Positions 9,032-18,041 are shown, counted from the stretch's first letter. The stretch: DNA of 64,000 nt from Anaerorudis cellulosivorans (GCF_025943985.1 NZ_JAPCWE010000001.1:1-64000); one strand, 5' to 3'. The notes: generated by a model from the sequence alone, not told the origin. Numbers and translations: made by a program.

Positions 9032-9775
9032 ATGAGTAAGGTATATTTTCGTTTTTATGAAGAGTTGAATGAGCATCTTCCTGAGGAGATGCGAAAGGTA
9101 TGGTTTGAATATCCGCTGAAAGACAGGATGTCGGTGCAACAGGCAATCACTTCATTGGGGGTGCCGCCGGCTGAAGTTGATTTGATCCTGGTGAATCAAC
9201 TCTCAAAGGGATTTGACTACATCCTGCAGGATGAAGACCGGATATCGGTATACCCCGTATTTGAGCTTTTCGATATTTCAGAAATAAGCCAATTACGGGA
9301 AAAACCGCTCCGTGAGATCAAGTTTATCTGCGATGTACATTTGGGCAAATTGAGCCGGTATATTCGCATGCTCGGATTTGATGCCTTGTATTCCGACCAA
9401 TACACCAATGAGCAGATTATCCGGATCGCGGCTGAAGAAAAAAGAATTATCCTTTCCCGCAATTACCGGTTAATCAGAGATAAAAGAGTAACCCATTCCT
9501 ATTGGATCAGGTCATCTGTTCCGTTGGAACAGATTCGGGATCTCGTGAATAAACTGGATTTGTCGAAGAGTATTGATCCGCTAACCCGTTGTATGGAATG
9601 TAACAACGTACTTATCCCGATAGATAAACAGCAAATCCTTCCCCGACTCAAACCTCGCACGGCAAACCATTTTAATGAGTTTTTCCACTGCGGTTCCTGT
9701 GATCGTATCTATTGGAAGGGATCACATTTCGATAATATGCTCAGCTTTATTCATCGGAACATTCTTCCCGATTAA
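9032..9775 (+). CDS. Mut7-C RNase domain protein with N-terminal ubiquitin-like fold
   Basis: A 247-residue two-domain protein. Residues about 1-85 look like the MoaD/ThiS-like ubiquitin fold that precedes Mut7-C in bacteria (ending in a DRISVYPVFELFD strand). Residues about 92-240 are the Mut7-C domain, a PIN-type nuclease relative: FICDVHLGKLSRYIRMLGFD, then LSRNYRLI. The C-terminal zinc ribbon is CMECNN...CGSCDR. Conserved acids D100 (in ICDVHLG) and D113 (in LGFD) are present. Nuclease activity is predicted from the family; the cellular target is unknown. Confidence 0.85.
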   Translation: MSKVYFRFYEELNEHLPEEMRKVWFEYPLKDRMSVQQAITSLGVPPAEVDLILVNQLSKGFDYILQDEDRISVYPVFELFDISEISQLREKPLREIKFICDVHLGKLSRYIRMLGFDALYSDQYTNEQIIRIAAEEKRIILSRNYRLIRDKRVTHSYWIRSSVPLEQIRDLVNKLDLSKSIDPLTRCMECNNVLIPIDKQQILPRLKPRTANHFNEFFHCGSCDRIYWKGSHFDNMLSFIHRNILPD

Positions 9776-9795
9776 TACTCTTTTCCGAAAAGTCC

Positions 9796-9864
9796 CGGCG
9801 TAATATTTTTTCATGAACAAGGGTTAATACCTGTATTTGAAAATAACTTCATAATATTGCGCCG
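9796..9864. repeat. Inverted repeat between the Mut7-C gene and tmRNA
   Basis: CGGCGTAATATT (9796-9807) and AATATTGCGCCG (9853-9864) are inverted copies with one mismatch around a 45-nt loop. The outer flanks (ACTCTT at 9778, AAGAGT at 9865) also complement each other. It may form a transcript-end structure for the convergent transcripts. The rest of 9776-9989 shows no gene. Confidence 0.5.
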
Positions 9865-9989
9865 AAGAGTCATGCATATGCTTTACCATAACATGTATAT
9901 TTCCCGGTGTGAAATGGCAGATCAATTTTGCGGATGTGCGTAATTCCGTACGTATTTTTTTGTAATTAATTGATATTTAAGGTTTATTG

Positions 9990-10389
9990 TGGAGTTGGAG
10001 GGATTCGAACCCTCGTCCAAACGAGGAAGCCATTTGCTTTCTACATGCTTAGCTTCACTTTGGTTGTCGGGAAAGAGAACGGCTGAAGCTACCAACCTCT
10101 TTCCTTAGCTTCTACTTTTTCAGATAAGCGCCGAAGCCTCGCCTATCCTATCTCCGATTTACCTGCACCACCCTATCGGAACGCTTCGGAGCCAGAGCTT
10201 CCGGGTGATGTCTTGTCCCGGCACCTTGTGCCGGGATTAAGCGACTAATCTACTATACTTCGATTACGCTGCAAGAGCATAATTGTTATTGCCAGTTAAT
10301 GTTTCGACGTTTGAGATTAAAGTGCAAAAACGTCAACGCACTGCATGCTTGCAAACCTCTTCTGCTCGCTGTCAAAACCGGTCAACCCC
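9990..10389 (-). ncRNA. ssrA: Transfer-messenger RNA (tmRNA)
   Basis: A 400-nt one-piece tmRNA. The 5' end GGGGTTG (10383-10389) pairs with CAACTCC (9991-9997) to make the alanyl acceptor stem. The T-arm GAGGGTTCGAATCCCTC is next to the 3' end, and the conserved TTTTGACAGC follows the 5' stem. The discriminator is A (9990) and CCA is not encoded. The tag reading frame (10264-10293, minus) is GGC AAT AAC AAT TAT GCT CTT GCA GCG TAA, giving GNNNYALAA. The GC-rich hairpin CCCGGCAC-aagg-GTGCCGGG follows, as expected for the pseudoknot region. Confidence 0.95.
10264..10293 (-). other. tmRNA proteolysis-tag reading frame (GNNNYALAA)
   Basis: Nine codons plus TAA; the resume codon is GGC (Gly). The ALAA ending is the ClpXP-type degron, and the GxxNYALAA pattern is that of Bacteroidales tags. 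Confidence 0.85.
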
Positions 10390-10425
10390 ATATTTCAATG
10401 ATCTCTTTTTTCATGAACTATGACA

Positions 10426-10457
10426 CAAAAATAATGATTTGGTTTAATTATTGCAAA
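10426..10457 (-). promoter_or_regulatory. tmRNA promoter
   Basis: On the minus strand TTTG (10454-10457) and TATTTTTG (10426-10433) are separated by exactly 20 bp, a full match to the Bacteroidetes promoter. Transcription would begin near 10420, about 30 nt before the mature 5' end, leaving a short leader for RNase P to remove. Confidence 0.75.
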
Positions 10458-10471
10458 AGATATGCCAAAAA

Positions 10472-11491
10472 TTAACCTAAATACTTTTGTAATCGCCGAA
10501 CAATAATACTCGGATGAATAGAATTTAAACACGCATAATCGCCACGCCGACAAGCTGTGTTTCCAAAAACAGAACATGGCCGACAATCTAAATCGATCTG
10601 AATTGCATTTTCAATAGACTGATTAAAACCATAAAAGCCCAAATACGGATGAGTAGCTCCCCAAATAGAAATCACCGGGACTCCGACTAAGGATGCCAAA
10701 TGCATATTAGCCGAATCCATGGAAAGCATTACCCGAAGTTGAGACATAAGATATAACTCCTGAAGGAGATTAAGCTTTCCGGCAACAGAAACCACATGGG
10801 GATAGGTCTCCTGCCATTTTTTCATTATTTCGGCTTCCCTCTGACTGCCAAAAAGATAAATAACAACATCGGGAAAGGATGAAATTTTTTTTATTACTTC
10901 TTCCATTTTCTCCGGTGGATACATTTTCGCTTTATGTTTGGCAAAGGGAGCTATTCCGATATTTTTTTTTGTTTTATCAAAAAAAATATGCTCAGGTAAT
11001 GAAACCTCAGGAGAACCATCTGAGAAATAATTAGAAAACGTCATTTCCGCAGGATATCCCATCGCATCAAAAACGTCTCTATATCGATTGATGGTATGTT
11101 TTAACGGTTGTAAAGGGGCTTTCTTTGAAATAATGGCTTTCTTTTCTTTCCTGCCTTTATCTATATGTGTTGTTTTTTTACCTAAAAGGGAAAAGTAAGC
11201 TCTCAAAAATTTACTTCGCAATACATCATGTACATCGGCAACTTTATCGATATTATATTTTCTGAGTAAATTTCCCAAACGGAACAAACCTTTGATGCCT
11301 TTATAATCTGCGAGATTAATACCAATCGGTTGAATATTAGGCAATCCAAGATCAAAAAGCGCAATAAAATTTTTATTTGTCAAAACGTAAAAAGTGTCGT
11401 CCGGATAGGCCTTTGCCACTGAATATAAAGGAGGAACAAGCAGCGCTACATCGCCAAAAGCGGAGAGACGGATTACCAAAACATTAGCCAT
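10472..11491 (-). CDS. Glycosyltransferase family 9, heptosyltransferase-like
   Basis: A 339-residue GT9 enzyme (ADP-heptose:LPS heptosyltransferase family). The N-terminus MANVLVIRLSAFGDVALLVP is the standard GT9 beginning. The C-terminal donor-site region is readable as SMDSANMHLASLVGVPVISIWGATHP (positions about 255-280). It probably adds a sugar to the LPS core in the cytoplasm; the actual sugar is not known. Its ATG overlaps the stop of the upstream DUF4254 gene (TAATG), so the two are translationally coupled. Confidence 0.85.
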   Translation of the reverse strand: MANVLVIRLSAFGDVALLVPPLYSVAKAYPDDTFYVLTNKNFIALFDLGLPNIQPIGINLADYKGIKGLFRLGNLLRKYNIDKVADVHDVLRSKFLRAYFSLLGKKTTHIDKGRKEKKAIISKKAPLQPLKHTINRYRDVFDAMGYPAEMTFSNYFSDGSPEVSLPEHIFFDKTKKNIGIAPFAKHKAKMYPPEKMEEVIKKISSFPDVVIYLFGSQREAEIMKKWQETYPHVVSVAGKLNLLQELYLMSQLRVMLSMDSANMHLASLVGVPVISIWGATHPYLGFYGFNQSIENAIQIDLDCRPCSVFGNTACRRGDYACLNSIHPSIIVRRLQKYLG

Positions 11492-12105
11492 TATTTTATT
11501 GGTTTACTGTATAGTACAGGATTAAGAGAAGGATCATTATACATTTTCATTTGCCTGTAAACCTTCATGTATTTTTTCCCTTCACCGATTTCCCGTAGCA
11601 ACGTATCTATAGCTTGGGAGAGATCTTCGCGTTGATTCAGAAGAATATTTAATTTTTCACGGCAATTGATCACGTGCTGTTCATCAGCATCGGTACGATT
11701 AACCTCGTCACGCATATGATAAATTTTTACGGCAAGAATGGATAATCGATCAATTGCCCAAGCAGGGCTTTCCGTATTGATGGAAGCATAGGGAAGCGGT
11801 TTAACTTCTTTAAATAAATTAAGAAAATAATCATCGATTTTTTCAACCAAGTCAGTTCTTTCTTGATTCGATCGGTCAATACGACGCTTGATTTCCAATG
11901 CTTTGAAAGGATCAATATCAGGATCGCGAATAATATCTTCAAGATGCCACTGAACTACATCAATCCAATTCTTTTCATAAAGAAGGAAATCGATTGTCCC
12001 CGATTGAAACGGATTTTTCATAAATGCATCAACATGATTCAAGAGATGATAATCTTGCGTGGCACGGTCAAAAATAGCATTAGCATTTGCACTGAAATTT
12101 TCCAT
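11491..12105 (-). CDS. DUF4254 domain protein
   Basis: A 204-residue, mostly helical, soluble protein of the DUF4254 family; no signal peptide and no known catalytic motif. Recognisable features are the segment WHLEDIIRDPDIDP and the following basic/acidic helix RRIDRSNQERTDLVE. The family is nearly confined to Bacteroidetes and commonly lies next to a GT9 glycosyltransferase, as here. A role in LPS core assembly is therefore inferred from context only. First gene of the pair; a TATCTTTG box lies 26-33 bp before its start. Confidence 0.8.
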   Translation of the reverse strand: MENFSANANAIFDRATQDYHLLNHVDAFMKNPFQSGTIDFLLYEKNWIDVVQWHLEDIIRDPDIDPFKALEIKRRIDRSNQERTDLVEKIDDYFLNLFKEVKPLPYASINTESPAWAIDRLSILAVKIYHMRDEVNRTDADEQHVINCREKLNILLNQREDLSQAIDTLLREIGEGKKYMKVYRQMKMYNDPSLNPVLYSKPIK

Positions 12106-12130
12106 AATTTATTTTTTTATCCTAATAATG

Positions 12131-12138
12131 CAAAGATA
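12131..12138 (-). promoter_or_regulatory. -7 element for the DUF4254-GT9 pair
   Basis: TATCTTTG on the minus strand, 26 bp upstream of the DUF4254 start, fits TAnnTTTG. The -33 region is only T-rich. Confidence 0.5.
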
Positions 12139-12214
12139 ATTAATCCGCGCTAATTTTGAAAAAACAAAGTCGATACTCAAATGCCATTTATTGCAAAAAT
12201 GAGCCCGAAAAAGG

Positions 12215-12280
12215 TCCGTACCAAGACTGCACCTTCTCCGTACCAAGTCCGTACCAAGTCCGCTCCAAGTCCGCTCGACA
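12215..12280. repeat. Six 11-bp units (TCCGTACCAAG type)
   Basis: Units begin at 12215, 12226, 12237, 12248, 12259 and 12270 and keep an exact 11-bp phase. Units 1, 3 and 4 are identical; 5 has GCT for GTA; 2 and 6 are diverged. Confidence 0.85.
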
Positions 12281-12358
12281 ATTTTGCGATTTCTACTGCG
12301 AAAACGCAGGTCGTTTTTACCTCGAAGTCGCGGAATCCGGTGTTGTTGTCCCCGCCTT

Positions 12359-12400
12359 GAAGCGAACAAGAAGCGAACAAGAAGCAAACAAGAAGCGGAC
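12359..12400. repeat. Nearly four 11-bp units (GAAGCGAACAA type)
   Basis: Units begin at 12359, 12370, 12381 and 12392. The last is cut at nine bases and reads GAAGCGGAC. That form resembles the reverse complement of the first array's unit (TTGGAGCGGAC), so the two arrays look like inverted relatives. Confidence 0.85.
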
Positions 12401-12678
12401 ATTCTACCTTTATGATGCGTCCATTACAGCTTGAGGTGCCTCAATTTTCTGTTTCAAAAATAAAACGAAGACCATAAAAAACATTCTGCCATGCCCGAGA
12501 AACGATTTCGGGCACAACATTCGACAATAAAATTACGACGATGTTTAACCCATTCCGGCAACGCACTTATCGGATGAATAAATGAATAAATGAAATACCA
12601 TTTCGCAGGTCGGGCTATATTTTTCTCCGAATTTCGCTATTATTTTAAAATTCGGGTTCCTATTCACATGAAAAAGTG

Positions 12679-12686
12679 TACTTTTG
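12679..12686 (+). promoter_or_regulatory. -7 element for the nfnA-nfnB-pdxB group
   Basis: TACTTTTG matches TAnnTTTG, 60 bp before the start codon. The -33 position is a weak match. Confidence 0.45.
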
Positions 12687-12745
12687 TAAGCTGAAAAATA
12701 AAATAGGATTTATTCGAAAAAATAATCAGCAACATATTATTTGTC

Positions 12746-13528
12746 ATGAATAAAATCGTAGGAAAGGAATATTTATCCGATAAGGTTGTAAAATTCGAGA
12801 TCGAAGCCCCGTTAATTGCCAAAAGCCGTAAAGCGGGTCATTTTGTGATTGTTCGCATCGGGAAAAAAGGAGAACGTGTACCGTATACCATTGCATCGGC
12901 CGATCCGCAAAAAGGAACAATCACGTTGGTTGTGCAGAACGTAGGTAAATCTTCGGGAAAATTTTGCGAACTTAACGTCGGCGATTATATAACCGATTTG
13001 GTTGGTCCACTCGGCAAAGCCACACATATCGAGAATTTCGGTACCGTAGTTTGTGCCGGTGGCGGCGTGGGAATTGCCCCCATGTTGCCCATTATAGAAG
13101 CAATGAAAAAAGCCGGCAATAAAGTAATTGCCGTTTTGGCAGCCCGCACCAAAGAACTCGTTATTCTTGAAAACGAAGTACGTCAATTTGCCGATGAAGT
13201 CATCATTATGACCGACGATGGTTCATACGGCAAAAAAGGATTGATTACCAATGGTGTTGAAGAGGTTATCCAACGCGAAAAAGTGGATTTGTGCGTTACC
13301 ATCGGGCCTGCCATTATGATGAAATTCGTTTCGGAACTCACCAAAAAATACAACATCCAGACCATCGCATCCCTCAATACCATCATGGTGGACGGTACAG
13401 GTATGTGTGGAGCATGCCGGGTGACTGTGGGAGGAAAAACCAAATTCGTCTGCGTTGACGGACCCGAATTCGACGCGCACCAAGTCGATTTCGATGAGAT
13501 GCTCATGCGACTGAAAGCTTATAACTAA
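12746..13528 (+). CDS. FAD/NAD-binding ferredoxin-NADP reductase subunit, NfnA/SudB-like
   Basis: A 260-residue flavoprotein of the dihydroorotate dehydrogenase electron-transfer/sulfide dehydrogenase beta type. The FAD motif is RVPYTIAS (44-51), the nucleotide-binding loop is CAGGGVGIAPM (103-113), and the C-terminal [2Fe-2S] site is DGTGMCGACR...C. Asp216, Cys221, Cys224 and Cys236 correspond to the three-Cys-one-Asp cluster known in NfnA. With the next gene it probably forms NfnAB, which interconverts NADH, reduced ferredoxin and NADPH by flavin-based bifurcation in the cytoplasm. The assignment rests on pairing and motifs. Confidence 0.8.
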   Translation: MNKIVGKEYLSDKVVKFEIEAPLIAKSRKAGHFVIVRIGKKGERVPYTIASADPQKGTITLVVQNVGKSSGKFCELNVGDYITDLVGPLGKATHIENFGTVVCAGGGVGIAPMLPIIEAMKKAGNKVIAVLAARTKELVILENEVRQFADEVIIMTDDGSYGKKGLITNGVEEVIQREKVDLCVTIGPAIMMKFVSELTKKYNIQTIASLNTIMVDGTGMCGACRVTVGGKTKFVCVDGPEFDAHQVDFDEMLMRLKAYN

Positions 13529-13600
13529 CTTCAATTGCCGCAATCGATCATCGATCATAATCGAATATTCATAGCTTAGCCAACAATAAAACAAAAGGAA

Positions 13601-15076
13601 ATGCCTTCAAAAGAATATTTGCAAGCTGAACGCAATCAGCCGTGGCGCGAAGCGTTACGTAAAACGATGAAAAATAAAGAACGTACGGATCTGCCCCGGG
13701 TAAAAATGCCCGAACAGCCACCGGAAGTCCGCATCCATAATTTCCGGGAGGTTAATCTCGGACTTACGCCGGAACAAGCTCTTGCCGAATCGCATCGCTG
13801 TTTGGATTGCGTGGATCCCACCTGCATTACGGGATGCCCTGTTGAAATCAACATCCCGAAATTTATTAAAAACATCGAGCGAGGCGAAATACTTGAAGCC
13901 GCCAAAACGCTGAAAGAAACCAATGCCCTTCCTGCCGTGTGCGGACGTGTATGTCCTCAGGAACGTCAATGCGAAAGCCAATGTTTTTATGTCCAAAAAC
14001 TTAAAAAACAAGCCGTAGCCATCGGATATCTCGAACGCTTTGCCGCAGACTACGAAAGGGAAAGCGGCCACATCTCTATTCCCGAAACTGCTCCCGCAAA
14101 CGGCATTAAAATTGCCGTTGCAGGCTCAGGTCCTGCCGGGTTGGCTTTTGCCGGCGATATGGCCAAAATGGGATACGATGTTACGGTTTTCGAAGCGCTG
14201 CACGAATTGGGTGGCGTTCTACGCTATGGCATTCCCGAATTTCGCCTTCCCAACACCATTGTGGAGGTGGAAATAGAAGGGCTCAAAAAAATGGGGGTGA
14301 AATTTGTAACCAACTGCATCGTAGGAAAAACCATTTCTCAAGAAGATCTGAAAGAAATGGGATATCGTGGACTTTTTATCGGCAGTGGGGCCGGATTGCC
14401 CAATTTTATGCATATTCCGGGAGAAAATCTTATCGGCGTAATGTCGTGCAACGAATACCTCACGCGGGTAAATTTAATGCAGGCAGCCGATCCTGAAAGC
14501 GATACCCCCATTCATCGAGGCAAAAAAGTAGCCGTAATCGGCGGCGGCAATACCGCAATGGATGCCGTTCGCACAGCACGCCGTCTGGGTGCCGAAAAAG
14601 CAATGATTGTGTATCGACGTTCAGAAGAAGAGATGCCGGCACGAATCGAAGAGGTGAAACACGCAAAAGAAGAAGGCGTCGAATTTTTTACCCTGCATAA
14701 TCCCTTACGATACGAAGGCGATGAAAATGGGCACGTGCAACGCATGTTGTTGCAACGCATGAAACTCGGTGAACCCGATGCATCCGGCCGTCGCCGACCC
14801 ATCCCCATTGAAGGCGACACCCTATGGGTAGATGTCGACGAGGTCATTGTAAGCGTAGGCGTTTCTCCCAACCCCTTGATTCCGTCGTCTTTCGCCGGTT
14901 TGGAAGTCACCCCTCATGGAACAATTGTAGTGGATGGCGAAACCATGCAAACCAGTGTAGAATATATATTTGCCGGAGGCGACATCGTGCGTGGCGGAGC
15001 TACCGTTATCCTTGCCATGGGTGACGGACGCAAAGCCGCAAAAGGAATGGATGCATGGTTGAAAAAGACGTTATAA
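13601..15076 (+). CDS. NfnB/GltA-type NADPH-dependent oxidoreductase
   Basis: A 491-residue protein of the glutamate synthase small-subunit family. The N-terminal domain carries two [4Fe-4S] clusters (Cys67, 70, 75, 79 and Cys114, 118, 124, 128; CLDCVDPTCITGCP and CGRVCPQERQCESQC). The FAD loop is AGSGPAG (174-180) and a second dinucleotide fold lies at VIGGGNTAMDA. Often annotated as homotetrameric glutamate synthase, but without a GltB large subunit beside it and with an NfnA partner 72 bp upstream, an NfnAB bifurcating transhydrogenase is more likely. A stand-alone glutamate synthase role cannot be excluded. Confidence 0.8.
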   Translation: MPSKEYLQAERNQPWREALRKTMKNKERTDLPRVKMPEQPPEVRIHNFREVNLGLTPEQALAESHRCLDCVDPTCITGCPVEINIPKFIKNIERGEILEAAKTLKETNALPAVCGRVCPQERQCESQCFYVQKLKKQAVAIGYLERFAADYERESGHISIPETAPANGIKIAVAGSGPAGLAFAGDMAKMGYDVTVFEALHELGGVLRYGIPEFRLPNTIVEVEIEGLKKMGVKFVTNCIVGKTISQEDLKEMGYRGLFIGSGAGLPNFMHIPGENLIGVMSCNEYLTRVNLMQAADPESDTPIHRGKKVAVIGGGNTAMDAVRTARRLGAEKAMIVYRRSEEEMPARIEEVKHAKEEGVEFFTLHNPLRYEGDENGHVQRMLLQRMKLGEPDASGRRRPIPIEGDTLWVDVDEVIVSVGVSPNPLIPSSFAGLEVTPHGTIVVDGETMQTSVEYIFAGGDIVRGGATVILAMGDGRKAAKGMDAWLKKTL

Positions 15077-15089
15077 ATCAATTAGAACA

Positions 15090-16226
15090 ATGAAAATCTT
15101 AGCAGATGCCCATATACCCTACCTGAAAGGCGCCATCGAGCACTTCGGCGAAGTTGAATACCTGCCCGGCAATCAGTTCACCAAAGAAACCGTAAAAGAC
15201 AAAGATGTGTTGATTGTGCGGACAGTAACCCGTTTTGACGAAGAAATACTGGCAGGTTCGTCCGTAAAGCTCATTTGTTCGGCCACGATAGGTTACGACC
15301 ATATCGATACCCATTATTGCGATACTCACGGCATTGCATGGCGTACCGCACCGGGTTGTAATGCCGGCTCGGTTGAACAATACGTAACGGCATCCCTGCT
15401 ACTTCTGGCAGAGAAGAAAGGATTCGATCTGAAAGAGAAGACCATCGGTATTGTTGGTGTGGGAAATGTGGGAAGTAAAGTGGAAGCTGCCTGCAAAAAA
15501 CTCGGCATGAAGGTGCTGCTAAACGATCCGCCAAGAGAAGAGCGAGAGGGCAACGCAGACAACATGTTTGTCGATCTGGAAACCATTAAACATGAGGCAG
15601 ACATCATCACCCTGCACACACCCCTTACCAAAACAGGAAAATACAAAACGTGGCACCTGGCCGACGAACGTTTTTTCAACGAATTAAACAAAAAACCGGT
15701 GCTGATCAATTCCTGTCGTGGTAGCGTAACCGATACGCGGGCATGGAAAAAAGCCATTGAAGAGGGCCTCGTGTCAGGATCGGTAATCGATTGTTGGGAA
15801 AACGAGCCCGACATCGACACCGAACTGCTGGAAATGGTCGACATCGCCACGCCGCACGTTGCCGGATATTCTGCCGACGGCAAATGGACTGCAACTAAAA
15901 TGACCCTCCAAAACCTATGCGATTTCTTTCATCTCGACATCGATCCCGTACAACTCATGCCACCTATCCCTGCTCCTGACGATCCCGTCATAGATCTAAA
16001 AAATATTGACCCGCATCGACAAACAACCCATGCCGTTCTGCATACCTATAATCCGTTGAAGGAAACCGAAGCATTGAAAAAATCGCCCGAAAAATTCTAC
16101 TATTTTCGTTCCCATTATCCTCTTCGACGTGAATACAAAGCCTATACGGTGATAAATGCCGATCCGGTACCGGCAAACGTGTTGCAACAATTGGGATTTC
16201 ATGTGGAATTTCTAAAAAATGACTAA
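15090..16226 (+). CDS. pdxB: Erythronate-4-phosphate dehydrogenase
   Basis: A 378-residue D-2-hydroxyacid dehydrogenase of the PdxB type. It oxidises 4-phospho-D-erythronate in the DXP-dependent branch of pyridoxal phosphate synthesis. The NAD fold is GIVGVGNVGSKVEAA. Catalytic-type residues appear in NSCRGSVTD (Arg), ENEPDID (Glu) and TPHVAGYS (His). The PdxB-specific C-terminal dimerisation domain (about 285-378) is present, so this is not a generic 3-phosphoglycerate dehydrogenase. It starts 13 bp after nfnB and is probably co-transcribed. A weak hairpin follows at 16229-16252. Confidence 0.9.
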   Translation: MKILADAHIPYLKGAIEHFGEVEYLPGNQFTKETVKDKDVLIVRTVTRFDEEILAGSSVKLICSATIGYDHIDTHYCDTHGIAWRTAPGCNAGSVEQYVTASLLLLAEKKGFDLKEKTIGIVGVGNVGSKVEAACKKLGMKVLLNDPPREEREGNADNMFVDLETIKHEADIITLHTPLTKTGKYKTWHLADERFFNELNKKPVLINSCRGSVTDTRAWKKAIEEGLVSGSVIDCWENEPDIDTELLEMVDIATPHVAGYSADGKWTATKMTLQNLCDFFHLDIDPVQLMPPIPAPDDPVIDLKNIDPHRQTTHAVLHTYNPLKETEALKKSPEKFYYFRSHYPLRREYKAYTVINADPVPANVLQQLGFHVEFLKND

Positions 16227-16276
16227 ATGTGCAGGAGATATCAACTCCGCAGTTTTCTTATTCGAATAAAAATCGA

Positions 16277-16284
16277 TAGTTTTG
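16277..16284 (+). promoter_or_regulatory. -7 element for the TPR lipoprotein gene
   Basis: TAGTTTTG fits TAnnTTTG, 57 bp upstream of the start. A T-rich stretch (16253-16257) sits near the -33 position. Confidence 0.45.
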
Positions 16285-16340
16285 CAGAAAGAATCAGGAA
16301 ACGATAAAAATAAAATAATCAACTTATAAAATTTTTTCCT

Positions 16341-18041
16341 ATGAATAAAAAATTGTTCAATGTATCTTTAGCATTAGCAACAGCAATCGTGCTGTTTGCT
16401 ACCTCATGCAGCAGCCTTAAGCCGCTATCGCAATCCAATTTTAAAGTAACCCCTTCTCCACTTGAAACCGTGGGAACCGAAGTGCCTGTTTCCGTTAACG
16501 GAACATTCCCCGAAAAATGGTTTCACCCAAACGCAACGGTAACCATTACACCTGTAATTAAATACGCGGGCAACAAGGAGTTGAAAGCGATACCCTACAC
16601 CTATCAGGGCGAAAAAGTAGCAGGAAACGGGATAACGATTCCTAAAAACAAAGGGGGGAATTTCATCATGAATTTTAAATTCCCGTATCAGGAAGGAATG
16701 GAAGTTTCCGAACTTTTCATGCGTTTTAACGCACAAATAAAAAACAAAAAGGCAAATCTTCCCGATATAAAAGTTGCCGACGGTGTTGTTGCCACTTCAA
16801 TGCTGGCCGACGCTTTAACCACCGATCCTTCGCTGGCCGACGATAATTTCCAAAAAATCATTAAGGACAAACAGGATGCAGCCATCTTGTTCCTTATTCA
16901 AAATGCCGCATTGCGTCAAAGCGAATTAAGTAAAGAAGGGTTGCTTGCTTGGAAAAAACGCGTGGAAGAAGCTTTTAATGATCCTAAACAGCAAATTGCT
17001 ATTGAAGTAGCTGCATATGCTTCACCTGACGGTCCATTGGCTCTTAACGAAACACTGGCCGAACAACGACAAAAAAATACAACGGAATACCTGCAGAAGG
17101 AATTAAAAAAGAAGAATATTGCTACCGATATCAATACCCATTTTACAGCCGAAGACTGGGAAGGTTTCCGTCAATTGGTAGAAGCATCAGACCTGCAAGA
17201 CAAAGAACTTATTCTCAGGGTATTATCTATGTATTCTGATCCGGAAGAGCGCGAACAACAAATAAAAAACATATCTTATATATATAAAGAATTGGCAGAA
17301 ACCGTTCTTCCTCAATTGCGCCGTGCTCGTTTGATCGCCAACATCGACATTATCGGAAAAACCGACGATGAAATCATGTCATTCTGGAGAAACGATCCTA
17401 AACAGCTGAATGTAAACGAATTGCTTTATGCTTCTACTCTCACGGACAATGACGCTGAAAAAGAACGTATTTTCCAATATATAACGGTAAATTATCCACA
17501 AGATTTCAGAGGTTGGAACAACCTGGGCGTTCTTTTCTACAAACGGGGAGATCTAAACAAAGCCACCCAATCGTTTAATCGTGCCGCACAAATATCGCCA
17601 AATGCACCGGAAGTGAATATGAATCTGGCTTTGATTGCCATGATCAACAACGATCTCGACAAAGCCGAAGAGTTGCTTGGCAAAGCTGGTGGTGCCAAAG
17701 GCTTGAATGGTGCTCTCGGATTGCTTTATCTGAAAAAAGGAGAATACAATAAAGCTGTCGAAGCTTTTGGCGATCTGAAATCGAATAATGCCGCATTGGC
17801 ACAATTGCTGGTAAAAGATTACAACAAGGCATCACAAACACTGGCGGCTATTCCTAACCCCGATGCAACCACAGCATACCTGGCCGCCATCGTTGCTGCA
17901 AGAACAAACAACATCAACGATGTCATAACCAATCTTCAAACAGCCATATTGCGCGACAAATCCATGGCAAAAAAAGCAGCAAACGATTTGGAATTTGCCA
18001 AATACCGATCAAATAACGATTTTGTTTCGTTAGTACGATAA
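16341..18041 (+). CDS. Large TPR-containing outer-membrane lipoprotein
   Basis: A 566-residue protein with a lipoprotein signal (lipobox FATSC, Cys23). The N-terminal part (about 35-130) looks like beta-strand-rich repeats. The middle (about 215-260) contains VAAYASPDGP...LNETLAEQRQKNT, which resembles the OmpA-C peptidoglycan-binding core (GYAS-DG...N..LS..RA). TPR-like repeats follow from about 390 (WNNLGVLFYKRGDLNKATQSF, NMNLALIAM, LGLLYLKKGEYNKAVEAF). Known Bacteroidales homologues are abundant, immunoreactive surface proteins of unknown function. Monocistronic, with its own promoter box and a strong terminator. Confidence 0.7.
   Translation: MNKKLFNVSLALATAIVLFATSCSSLKPLSQSNFKVTPSPLETVGTEVPVSVNGTFPEKWFHPNATVTITPVIKYAGNKELKAIPYTYQGEKVAGNGITIPKNKGGNFIMNFKFPYQEGMEVSELFMRFNAQIKNKKANLPDIKVADGVVATSMLADALTTDPSLADDNFQKIIKDKQDAAILFLIQNAALRQSELSKEGLLAWKKRVEEAFNDPKQQIAIEVAAYASPDGPLALNETLAEQRQKNTTEYLQKELKKKNIATDINTHFTAEDWEGFRQLVEASDLQDKELILRVLSMYSDPEEREQQIKNISYIYKELAETVLPQLRRARLIANIDIIGKTDDEIMSFWRNDPKQLNVNELLYASTLTDNDAEKERIFQYITVNYPQDFRGWNNLGVLFYKRGDLNKATQSFNRAAQISPNAPEVNMNLALIAMINNDLDKAEELLGKAGGAKGLNGALGLLYLKKGEYNKAVEAFGDLKSNNAALAQLLVKDYNKASQTLAAIPNPDATTAYLAAIVAARTNNINDVITNLQTAILRDKSMAKKAANDLEFAKYRSNNDFVSLVR

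Larger units (their letters stand above)
12106..12745. other. Non-coding region of about 640 bp with repeat arrays
   Basis: No gene is supported; short reading frames here are explained by the repeats. The region contains the DUF4254 promoter, two 11-bp-phased repeat arrays (12215-12280 and 12359-12400), a perfect 7-bp hairpin TGCCCGA/TCGGGCA (12492-12514) and the nfn promoter box. Confidence 0.6.

Noticed and set aside
12215-12400. CRISPR array
   Set aside because: Units are 11 bp and contiguous, with no spacers and no cas genes nearby.
12109-12434. Short frames on both strands over the 11-bp repeats
   Set aside because: The open frames are a by-product of the repeat units; no start signals or known protein.
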